Source of the DNA: an uncultured Romboutsia sp.
Lineage (GTDB): Bacteria > Bacillota > Clostridia > Peptostreptococcales > Peptostreptococcaceae
Reading direction: 5' to 3'
Assembly (NCBI GenBank): GCA_937907205.1
Contig: CALESE010000119.1
Location: 1 to 36,278 of the forward strand
DNA: 36,278 nt
The notes beneath the pieces were generated by a model that had not been told where the DNA came from, did no database searches, and was given only the letters and a program-made list of their open reading frames with translations. The translations under genes and the position numbers were made by a program. Shown one piece after another: positions 29,434-36,278 of this stretch; within the stretch, counting starts at the first letter, position 1; each line of letters opens with the position of its first letter.

Positions 29434-31272
29434 TTAAGCCACTTCATTTGGTATACCTATTCTTGATAATTTATTATTATTTATATCATTATTAAAAGCA
29501 TCTAAAGCTGTAATACCTGTATTATCTGAAGTATAATCATTTAATACACGTGCTACTAAGGTAATATTTGATTCATTAACAACAAAAACTAATTGATTTT
29601 GTTTATATTTTATATTTTTATTATATTCAACTAATGTTTGTAAATCTATTAAAGTTTTTAATTCATCTATAGCTGATTTTATATTTAATGCTTGTAAATT
29701 TGAAATTGAATTATCATATTTAATATTATTACTATTAGCTGAAATATCTATATTAGTACTATTAGATAATTTTTCTAATGTTATATTTATTGAATTATCT
29801 TTACTTGATGTATTAATAATTTGAATATCTTGACTCATATCTTTTGGAGATATAGAAGTTTGTGTTGTCTTTACACTATTACCAGACTCTCCTTGATTAT
29901 ATATTATAGATTGAATTAGTTTATTATTTCCTAAAAAATCTTTATTTAATTTTTTATTTATATTATCATCAATATTCTTACTTGAAATTTTTAATTTATC
30001 ATCTACTAAAGTTACATTAATATTACCTTCTTTTAATATATGCAAATATAAATTTTCTTTTAATTTATTACTTACAGTTACTTTACCTAATTGAATAGTA
30101 ATATCTGATTCAGTATTTAATATACTATAATCTGTTAAATAAGTAGGTGATAAACTTATATCTAATTTAGTATCATCTCTTAAAATTTTAGGATTAGTAC
30201 TATCTGTATTGTCAACTAAGTTGAAATCTGATGATACTGTATTTATTATATTTTTATTACTTACTTGAATATTTCCTTTTGTATTAATATATAAATATTT
30301 TCCTGCATCTGAAATATCTTGTTGAATATTTAATTTATCATTATTTAATTTATCTAGTTGAGTTTTTATATTTATATCATTACCAGAATTTAATTTAATA
30401 TCTTCTGCTGTTATAATTATTTCTTTATCTCCATTAGGCCTTACTCCATTTACTGTTGATATATTATTTAATGATAAAATATCATACATTTTTGTTAAAC
30501 CAGCGTTATCTGTACCATAAATTTTATTTCTCTCTTTACTTAGAGAAACTTTATCTTGACTAAATTTACTAATTTCTATTATAGCATCTTGTACATTATT
30601 AGATATCAAATTACTTTTATTAGGATTAAATATAATATCTAATGCATTTTTTGAAAATAGTAAATCCCAATTTTCAGGATTAAATGTTTCTTCAGATACT
30701 AATTCCTTATTAGCTCTATATAATTTCTCATCATATATACACATTTGATTTAATCCATATCTGAAATATGGAACAAAATTACCAATAGATCCAGTTGCTC
30801 TTAAATCAATAACTTTATTACCTGCATTATCTAAACTCCAAAATGATTGAATAGAACTATCATTAGATTTAATTATCAATTTATGTAAAGTATTGGCACC
30901 TGTTCTAACATCTTTTAATGTTTTAGAAATATCAAGTACATTATTATCATTATTATCAATGTTAATAGCAGAAACTGTTTTAGCATTCATATCATTAAAA
31001 ATATTAACATTAATCTTATTATCTAAAGCAGCTTTTAAATCATTATTATCATTTACACTACCTTTTAGATTTTCAAATGAAACTAAATAATCTAATCCCA
31101 TAGTTTCATATAATAATTCATTCCAAGCAGTAGTTCCATCTCCTCTTTTTAATCTATGTGTATCGTCTTCAACACCATACTCACCTAAAGCTAATATAGG
31201 ATTATTTACTGCCCATTGAGTACTAGTATCATGTCTTAATATAATTGTATATATTTTATCTTTTTCTTCCAC
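29434..31272 (-). CDS. Fibre-type receptor-binding structural protein
   Basis: 612 aa. Residues about 8-55 (IILRHDTSTQWAVNNPILAL, then GEYGVEDDTHRLKRGDGTTA, WNEL) match the phage hyaluronidase/major-tropism-determinant N-terminal module found on tail or head fibres. The remainder is a long, repetitive, asparagine/serine/isoleucine-rich shaft with short helical registers (LDKLNNDKLNIQQDISDAGK), consistent with a trimeric fibre. Residues about 140-220 (YFRYGLNQMCIYDEKLYRAN, FNPENWDLL) and the end (YNKNIKYKQNQLVFVVNESN, TLVARVL) resemble carbohydrate-binding or attachment pieces. It starts with GTG at 31272 after AGGAGG. It lies upstream of the Cache-like and holin genes. Confidence 0.85.
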   Translation of the reverse strand: MEEKDKIYTIILRHDTSTQWAVNNPILALGEYGVEDDTHRLKRGDGTTAWNELLYETMGLDYLVSFENLKGSVNDNNDLKAALDNKINVNIFNDMNAKTVSAINIDNNDNNVLDISKTLKDVRTGANTLHKLIIKSNDSSIQSFWSLDNAGNKVIDLRATGSIGNFVPYFRYGLNQMCIYDEKLYRANKELVSEETFNPENWDLLFSKNALDIIFNPNKSNLISNNVQDAIIEISKFSQDKVSLSKERNKIYGTDNAGLTKMYDILSLNNISTVNGVRPNGDKEIIITAEDIKLNSGNDINIKTQLDKLNNDKLNIQQDISDAGKYLYINTKGNIQVSNKNIINTVSSDFNLVDNTDSTNPKILRDDTKLDISLSPTYLTDYSILNTESDITIQLGKVTVSNKLKENLYLHILKEGNINVTLVDDKLKISSKNIDDNINKKLNKDFLGNNKLIQSIIYNQGESGNSVKTTQTSISPKDMSQDIQIINTSSKDNSINITLEKLSNSTNIDISANSNNIKYDNSISNLQALNIKSAIDELKTLIDLQTLVEYNKNIKYKQNQLVFVVNESNITLVARVLNDYTSDNTGITALDAFNNDINNNKLSRIGIPNEVA

Positions 31273-31284
31273 TAAAATAACCTC

Positions 31285-31809
31285 CTACTCTATATCTAAT
31301 AAAGCAATAACTTGATCTTTTTTATTTGTAAATTTTATTACTTTACCTATTGATCTACTATCAAAATATTCTCTATCTAAAAAATCTTTAGATTTAGCTT
31401 TACCAGCACATCGGCTAATACATAGATGATCTCCTAAATCTACATATCCTGTTATATTTACTTTTTGTTGACCATTATAGGCTACTTGTATAACTTTTGA
31501 TTTATCAATAGAAGAATCTCCAGCATCTATTAAAATAGTATCTATTTTTTCAGAACTGCCTCCATCTAGTATTACTGCATCTTCTAATTTTTGTTTAGCT
31601 ATTCCCCCATTTATAGTAGATATATCTAATATTGTATTATCACTTGAAATACATACACCTATTATTAATCTAGAATTTATTATTAACTCTTCTTGATCTT
31701 TAAATACAGCTTTTCTTATTAAAGATGTATTAGGATCTAACATAATTATATCTCCAACATCTATATGTTCAGAAGGTATAGCTTTTCTATAAAAATCAAC
31801 ATTAGCCAT
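31285..31809 (-). CDS. Virion-type beta-rich protein (174 aa)
   Basis: Larger paralogue of 27667-28020, with a shared N-terminal GDIIMLDP block, RLIIGVCISSDN and a near-identical end (RSIGKVIKFTNKKDQVIALL then DIE). Between them is an insertion of about 57 residues (AVILDGGSSEKIDTILIDAG). The composition is strand-rich without membrane segments. Placed just before the fibre gene, it may be a fibre or head decoration partner; this is inference. AAAGGAGG precedes the ATG, and the fibre gene starts 12 bases after its stop. Confidence 0.75.
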   Translation of the reverse strand: MANVDFYRKAIPSEHIDVGDIIMLDPNTSLIRKAVFKDQEELIINSRLIIGVCISSDNTILDISTINGGIAKQKLEDAVILDGGSSEKIDTILIDAGDSSIDKSKVIQVAYNGQQKVNITGYVDLGDHLCISRCAGKAKSKDFLDREYFDSRSIGKVIKFTNKKDQVIALLDIE

Positions 31810-31827
31810 AAAAATACCTCCTTTTAA

Positions 31828-32016
31828 TTACCCAAATATTTTCTTCTGTAATTCAATAAATCTAGTTTCAGCTAAATTGCTAGATGAAAATTTTTCTTCT
31901 TTACGAGCTCCATTTACATAAACATAAATAATTTTAGTATCATCATATTTATCAATATAAAAATTATCTAACCAATATAAATTTATCATATCACCTGAAT
32001 TTAATTTAATAAACAT
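31828..32016 (-). CDS. Small conserved phage protein (62 aa)
   Basis: Not assigned. It starts MFIKLNSGDMINLYWLDNFY and has a strand pair (KIIYVYVNGARKEEKF) followed by a C-terminal helix (LAETRFIELQKKIF). The small beta-hairpin plus helix is typical of minor phage proteins. AGGAGG lies upstream. It is the first gene after the terminator and late motif at 32046-32105, and so begins the transcript that carries the fibre and holin genes. Confidence 0.7.
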   Translation of the reverse strand: MFIKLNSGDMINLYWLDNFYIDKYDDTKIIYVYVNGARKEEKFSSSNLAETRFIELQKKIFG

Positions 32017-32045
32017 ATTATGCCTCCTAATTAATTATCATTATC

Positions 32046-32058
32046 ATTAATATTTTAC
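32046..32058 (-). promoter_or_regulatory. Candidate late-promoter motif GTAAAATATTAAT
   Basis: Exact 13-base copy, 30 bases before the ATG of the 62-aa gene and just after the U-run of the terminator. Confidence 0.6.
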
Positions 32059-32063
32059 ATAAA

Positions 32064-32105
32064 CAAATAAAAAGAATTGATATATTTTTATATATCAATT
32101 CTTTT
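32064..32105 (-). terminator. Rho-independent terminator after the ferritin-like gene
   Basis: AAAGAATTGATATA (32071-32084) and TATATCAATTCTTT (32091-32104) form a 14-base-pair stem with a six-base loop, followed on the minus strand by TTTATTTG. Confidence 0.9.
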
Positions 32106-32205
32106 AAATGTTTATATTTGAATTTTAAAATTATTATAATATTGTTCTATCTCCAGATTCTAAATAATCTAAATATAATTGAGCTATTTCATTAGCTGAT
32201 TTTTT

Positions 32206-33258
32206 CTAAGGTCTTAATTTATTTTCAACTTTTTTAGATTCATCTAAAGGTGTATCTTCTAGATGAAAGGCACTTTTAATAGTATTTAATTTATTAATAT
32301 GATCTTCTTCATCAGCAATAATTTCATTTATTTCTTTTTCTAATACATCATATAGACTAGGAATTAAAGTTTCCTTAGCTTGTTTTAGAAAAGCTTTATA
32401 TCCATCAATTGCTTGTTCTTCATCAGCAATTAATACATCAATATTGCTATTTGATGTTTCTACAGCAAATTTTTCTTTTTCTGAAGGATTTTCAACTTCA
32501 CTAATTGCTTGTTCAACATCCTCTTGTGTTTGAGTTTGATCTTCTTCAGTACCTTCTAATTCCTCTTCTTCATGTAATTGCTTTGATTCTGTAAATTTAG
32601 CTCCTTTATTTAATTGCTCATAAACACTATTTGTTGTATATCCTGCAATTAAAGCTTCCATTCCATCAATAACTATATTTTCAATCATTTCTTCTTTAGA
32701 AGTAGCTGAGAAATCAAATATAGATTCTAATACTTCAAAATTATCTTTTACCCATTTAGTAAGATCTACTTGAACATAATCAATTGTTTTTAAAGTTTCA
32801 ATATCTAAAGGAGTAATTACTCTTAAACTTTTAGCTAATCTAACTAAAAATTCTTGAGCAGGATCATTGTCTGCATCTTCAATATCAATACTATATGTAA
32901 CGATCATATCATAAGTAGTATCTCCAATATCAATATCTTCAAAATCTCTATATTCTAATAAGTCATATAATGTATCCATTTGTTCATTATTTTCTTCCTT
33001 TAAATTATTCATTGTTTTTTCCTCCTTTTTATTTTCTAATAATTTAAAAAAATCCTTATCTTTATTTTTTATCATATTTATTATTTGAGGAGTTGACATA
33101 TCTTTATCAGAACGATATTTTAGTTCTCTCTCTTCCCCATTTTTAGTAACATATTTTAATATATATTCTTTATTTTCATTATCCTCTGTATTGTTTGTAG
33201 AAACATTTTTCTCTTCATTTAATAACCTCATTGTTTCATTAATAACATCTTTTTTCAT
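32206..33258 (-). CDS. Acidic virion-type protein with ferritin-like C-terminus (350 aa, perhaps longer)
   Basis: Residues about 30-65 (EYILKYVTKNGEERELKYRS) form a small N-terminal module. Residues 83-225 are helical and acidic. The C-terminal part has DEEQAIDGYKAFL at 279-291 and EKEINEIIADEEDH ending at H320, an E...ExxH arrangement as in ferritin-like/rubrerythrin helices that bind two irons; enough ligands for a full site are not certain. An internal ATG (codon 83, 33012) has AAAGGAGG eight bases upstream, so a shorter product is likely. The TAG stop at 32206 is followed in frame by 23 coding-like codons ending SGDRTIL at a TAA (32134). Head-associated role inferred from position. Confidence 0.75.
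   Translation of the reverse strand: MKKDVINETMRLLNEEKNVSTNNTEDNENKEYILKYVTKNGEERELKYRSDKDMSTPQIINMIKNKDKDFFKLLENKKEEKTMNNLKEENNEQMDTLYDLLEYRDFEDIDIGDTTYDMIVTYSIDIEDADNDPAQEFLVRLAKSLRVITPLDIETLKTIDYVQVDLTKWVKDNFEVLESIFDFSATSKEEMIENIVIDGMEALIAGYTTNSVYEQLNKGAKFTESKQLHEEEELEGTEEDQTQTQEDVEQAISEVENPSEKEKFAVETSNSNIDVLIADEEQAIDGYKAFLKQAKETLIPSLYDVLEKEINEIIADEEDHINKLNTIKSAFHLEDTPLDESKKVENKLRP
33012..33029 (-). promoter_or_regulatory. Strong internal ribosome binding site with in-frame ATG
   Basis: AAAAGGAGG followed eight bases later by ATG AATAAT, inside the coding frame of the 350-aa gene. The bases are read in the full frame as KKEEKTM. It should allow translation of a 268-aa shorter form starting MNNLKEENNE. 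Confidence 0.65.
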
Positions 33259-33280
33259 TTTTAAATTACCTCCATTAATT

Positions 33281-33293
33281 ATTATATTTTATG
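33281..33293 (-). promoter_or_regulatory. Candidate late-promoter motif variant CATAAAATATAAT
   Basis: A weaker variant of the late motif, 22 bases before the ATG of the 350-aa gene and about 40 bases after the stop of the intein-containing gene. It could equally be a TATAAT -10 box. Confidence 0.35.
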
Positions 33294-33334
33294 TTAGGTA
33301 TTAAATTTTATATAACATTTTTGATAAAATTATT

Positions 33335-36278
33335 TTAATTTTCTTTATTAGTATCTTCTAAATCTACTATATCATCTTCAATATTAGTAGAATTATCATC
33401 AGTATTATTATTTTTAATATTTTTATTCATATTTTGAGAATCATTTTCCATATTTTCTTTATCTTGATCATTCTCATCATCCTTACTAAACAATTTTGTA
33501 TAAAATCCTTTTTTAGCATTTTGTCTAGCTAGCTCATTTGGTAATGTTAATTCTTCACCTTTTTTAGGTCTTAAGAATTTATTTACATCATCTATACGTT
33601 TAACTAAAAAATCCATAAATGTACTTGTTACTTGTTGTAGCCATTTCTTATTACTTAACATACTAATTAAATGTTTGCAATTATGAGCTGCATATAATTC
33701 TTTTGTAACTAAATAACTTTCATCTTCAGCGACTTTTAAATTATATACTATATCTCCTTCTATTTGTTCTACTTTATTTAAATGAATATCTGTTTTATAA
33801 TATTGTATTTCATTTATATTACAGCTAAGTTTTTTGTAATTTGATATAGGATGATTAAAACTATATTCAGTTTTTACAAAATGTGTATCTTTTTGTAATA
33901 TGTCTTTTATGTGCTCTCCTCTTATAGTTATTAAATAATGTTCGCATGGAGTTATAATTTTATTCATTTTCTTACTAAAAAATGGTTTTTTAGTCATACT
34001 AAATATTCTAGCATAAGTAAAACTTCTTATAAGGATATATAATTTTTGCATAATATCTTTATTACTGTTATATAATATATATTGTAAATATCCATCCTTT
34101 TTTCCGGTAGCTCCAAATTGACCATCTCCCCAAAAGAATCCATTAATTAAATCTAGTTTATCTTGTCTTGACCAATTAAAACATTCTTTTGATAAAAATT
34201 TTGAATGTAAATCTTTATAAGTATAACCACCTTTATCAATTATAAATTTTTTTAATTCCTTATCATATATTTGTAAATTTATACATTGAGTATTTATATT
34301 ATATGTTTTCTCTTTAAATCTATAATTATTTATTCCTAATTCTTTCATTTTATCAATATATTTTTGTTTATATTGTTTATCTAAAGCTATAGTTAATTGA
34401 TTAGGATATAGTTTATCATTTTTTTGAGGTCTTATATCTATGTGTTCATCACTTAAAAATAATCCTAGCATAAAAGCATATCCTTTTGGCAATGTTATAT
34501 CTTCTGTTAATTGTAATTTAGGACTTAATATTACTTCATCTACCCACTTACAGTCTTTTAAAGATTTCCATTCAGGATTAATATCATATTTATTTGTTAT
34601 ATAAAAAGGATGATTTTCTGTGCAAACTATATTTTCTGTACCTATTCGACTTTTAATTAATTTTTTTTCATAATGATTACTTTTATCTAAAACAGGTCTT
34701 AATCTCCCTTTATGTGTAAATACATTATCTCCTATTTGTATATCTTTAATAGGTTTTAATCCTTCTTCAGTTAGTACTAGAGTATCTCCTGTAAAACACA
34801 AACTACCATAATCATTTGGATTAGTTATTTTAGCAGGTCTGTTTTCTGGCTTACCATATTTATATCCTAATTTTGTAGCTAAATATGCAAATCTATATTT
34901 AAAATCTGCGCAGGTACAATCAACTTTTATATCCATACCATCTATAGAATTCATTATAGCTGCAGTAACTCCTTTAGTATTTATTTGATAAGTTGGATTT
35001 TTTTCAGCTTCTACTTGAATCCAATATAAAATATTTTGCATTTCTACTGTATCCCAATAATCCCCTACTCTACATGTAACTCTTAAACAATTAGTAGTAA
35101 ATACAGATGTAGTATCAATATCTACGATTGAGAATCCTTTATAACCAGCAGCTTTATTAAATCTTGTTATTGTTTGAGATTTAGCTTTTACTAACATATC
35201 ATTTCTACTAACTTCTTCTAACTTATTTTTATTATATGTTTCGTTTATTATATGACTTATATTAGTCTTATATAATATATACCAATTATCATCATGTGCT
35301 ATAATACCATCATATCCACTTTCTAATATTATATTAACAAAATTTTGAGGATCAATATCTCCTGATAATGTATTAATTAGATCTTCTCCTGACATATTAT
35401 TTATAGCTTGTTCAATGTTATTGTAATCAGTATATATAACTTGTAAATTATTTCCATTTTTTGTAACTTTTGGCTTATTGCCAAGATATTTATTATCTAA
35501 TCTTTTCCATTGAGCTTCTTTCTCTTTAAAAAATTTTAATCCTTCTTGTTTATCTACAACGTTATAAGTTTGTCTATTAAACATACATATATAATTTTTT
35601 ATATCATTATTATTAAAATTTTGTAATTCTTTTAAAAGAGTTTGTTTAATAGTATCGGTTAGTTTATTTTTTATATTAAATAAATTAACATTATTATTTA
35701 ATTCTACTTTATATACTTTACCTTTTTCTCCAGCATATTGTTGAGCTTCTTCAAAATTAGTTGTTAAATATATACCAACACCATATTGATCACCATTTGT
35801 TTTATTTCTTCCTAAATCTAAATCAGTTAAATTAGTATTTGGTGAACCATGATATAATATAATATTCTTTAAGGTCTTATCTTCATATAAATAATCAATT
35901 GGTTTGTATTTAGTTTTTATTGCACTATTTTCTTTTAAATCTTTGATATTTTTCATAGCATCTTCATCAGATAAATAATTAAAAATATTTTTTTGTTTAT
36001 TTTCATATAATGAAATTTTTTTAGCATTATTATATAATTCTTTTAATTCATTATATTCATTTATATAAGATTGTAATAAAGCATTATAACCATTTTCTTT
36101 TGCATTCTTTATTTCTTTATTTAATCTTGCTAATTCTTTTACAACTTGAGTCATCTTAGTATAATTTGAATTATCTATTAAATAGTTATCTTGATTATCA
36201 GTTATAGATTTAATTATATAACCATTACTTATCAGATCTTGTTTAAATGATTGTTTATTTGGATAATCAGAATCTTCT
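33335..36278 (-). CDS. Virion-type protein with ADP-ribosyltransferase-like domain and intein-split SWIM zinc finger (partial)
   Basis: The frame is open to the window edge, so the true N-terminus lies outside; numbering below is from the first ATG inside (36154). Residues about 96-302 look like an ADP-ribosyltransferase domain: LYHGSPN, YGVGIYLTTNFEEAQQYA, and a late GYDGIIAHDDNWYILY. Residues 340-450 (FSIVDIDTTSVF, VDCTCADFKYRFAYLATKLG) lead into a SWIM zinc finger: C413, C415, then C826 and H828 after intein removal (CTC ... CKH). The intein is at 453-825. The C-terminal 110 residues are acidic and asparagine-rich. T4 Alt-like injected transferases are a known precedent, but activity here is untested. 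Confidence 0.85.
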   Translation of the reverse strand, partial: EDSDYPNKQSFKQDLISNGYIIKSITDNQDNYLIDNSNYTKMTQVVKELARLNKEIKNAKENGYNALLQSYINEYNELKELYNNAKKISLYENKQKNIFNYLSDEDAMKNIKDLKENSAIKTKYKPIDYLYEDKTLKNIILYHGSPNTNLTDLDLGRNKTNGDQYGVGIYLTTNFEEAQQYAGEKGKVYKVELNNNVNLFNIKNKLTDTIKQTLLKELQNFNNNDIKNYICMFNRQTYNVVDKQEGLKFFKEKEAQWKRLDNKYLGNKPKVTKNGNNLQVIYTDYNNIEQAINNMSGEDLINTLSGDIDPQNFVNIILESGYDGIIAHDDNWYILYKTNISHIINETYNKNKLEEVSRNDMLVKAKSQTITRFNKAAGYKGFSIVDIDTTSVFTTNCLRVTCRVGDYWDTVEMQNILYWIQVEAEKNPTYQINTKGVTAAIMNSIDGMDIKVDCTCADFKYRFAYLATKLGYKYGKPENRPAKITNPNDYGSLCFTGDTLVLTEEGLKPIKDIQIGDNVFTHKGRLRPVLDKSNHYEKKLIKSRIGTENIVCTENHPFYITNKYDINPEWKSLKDCKWVDEVILSPKLQLTEDITLPKGYAFMLGLFLSDEHIDIRPQKNDKLYPNQLTIALDKQYKQKYIDKMKELGINNYRFKEKTYNINTQCINLQIYDKELKKFIIDKGGYTYKDLHSKFLSKECFNWSRQDKLDLINGFFWGDGQFGATGKKDGYLQYILYNSNKDIMQKLYILIRSFTYARIFSMTKKPFFSKKMNKIITPCEHYLITIRGEHIKDILQKDTHFVKTEYSFNHPISNYKKLSCNINEIQYYKTDIHLNKVEQIEGDIVYNLKVAEDESYLVTKELYAAHNCKHLISMLSNKKWLQQVTSTFMDFLVKRIDDVNKFLRPKKGEELTLPNELARQNAKKGFYTKLFSKDDENDQDKENMENDSQNMNKNIKNNNTDDNSTNIEDDIVDLEDTNKEN
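33680..34798 (-). other. Intein with LAGLIDADG-type homing endonuclease domain
   Basis: 373 residues inserted in the SWIM protein. The first residue is cysteine (CFTGDTLVLTEEGLKPIKDI), the splicing block with TxxH is CTENHPFYIT, the C-terminal block reads VYNLKVAEDESYLV and the end is YAAHN followed by extein CKHLI. Two LAGLIDADG-like segments, YAFMLGLFLSDEHID and LINGFFWGDGQFG, mark the endonuclease. Excision joins NPNDYGSL to CKHLISML, restoring a C-x-C ... C-x-H zinc site. All key residues for splicing (Cys1, His-Asn, Cys+1) are present, so it should be active. Confidence 0.93.

Overview
The window looks like part of a large, strictly lytic-type, T4-related (myovirus-like) phage genome of a low-GC Gram-positive host, probably a clostridium-like Firmicute. 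Supporting this are a very AT-rich sequence, strong AGGAGG-type ribosome binding sites, a T4 gp23-like major capsid protein with a gp21-like prohead protease, a LydA-like holin, a tRNA cluster, an RtcB RNA ligase, and many homing elements. Every convincing gene is on the minus strand, so transcription runs from high to low coordinates. No integrase, repressor or attachment site is visible. Host and taxonomy are inferred.

Layout in transcription order. (1) 36278-25806: a partial virion protein with an ADP-ribosyltransferase-like domain and a SWIM-type zinc finger interrupted by an intein; a ferritin-like acidic protein; two related small virion-type proteins; a fibre; a membrane protein with a Cache-like outer domain; a holin; neck/tail genes, one of them frameshifted. 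(2) 25749-14306: a Vsr-type homing endonuclease; a nucleotidyltransferase; three large unrecognised acidic proteins; a prohead protease fused to a scaffold-like coiled coil; and the major capsid gene, split by a group I intron that carries its own endonuclease. (3) 14155-11597: a second full-length Vsr-type homing endonuclease and an AP2-domain protein. (4) 11545-3200: about twenty small accessory genes, mostly of unknown function, including a metallophosphatase, a DnaJ-type zinc protein and two broken genes. (5) 3180-1: RtcB, four tRNAs (Ser, Asp, Trp, Tyr) with hairpins and a 42-base tandem repeat between them, and one last small gene.

Regulation can be partly read. Rho-independent terminators on the minus strand (about 3900, 10390, 14260, 18670, 24065, 28330, 32085) divide the transcript. 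Several are followed closely by a repeated motif, GTAAAATATTAAT or a close variant, just upstream of virion genes; I propose this as a late promoter. A second promoter type, CCCGTTNCAT with TATAAT 16 bases further on, occurs three times. Two consensus-like TTGATA/TATAAT promoters drive the two large free-standing endonuclease genes.

The most interesting items are the capsid intron whose P6 and P7 strands lie inside the endonuclease coding region, the intein at a zinc-binding cysteine, the candidate late-promoter family, the Cache-like membrane protein beside the holin, and several reading-frame breaks that could be recoding, decay or assembly error.
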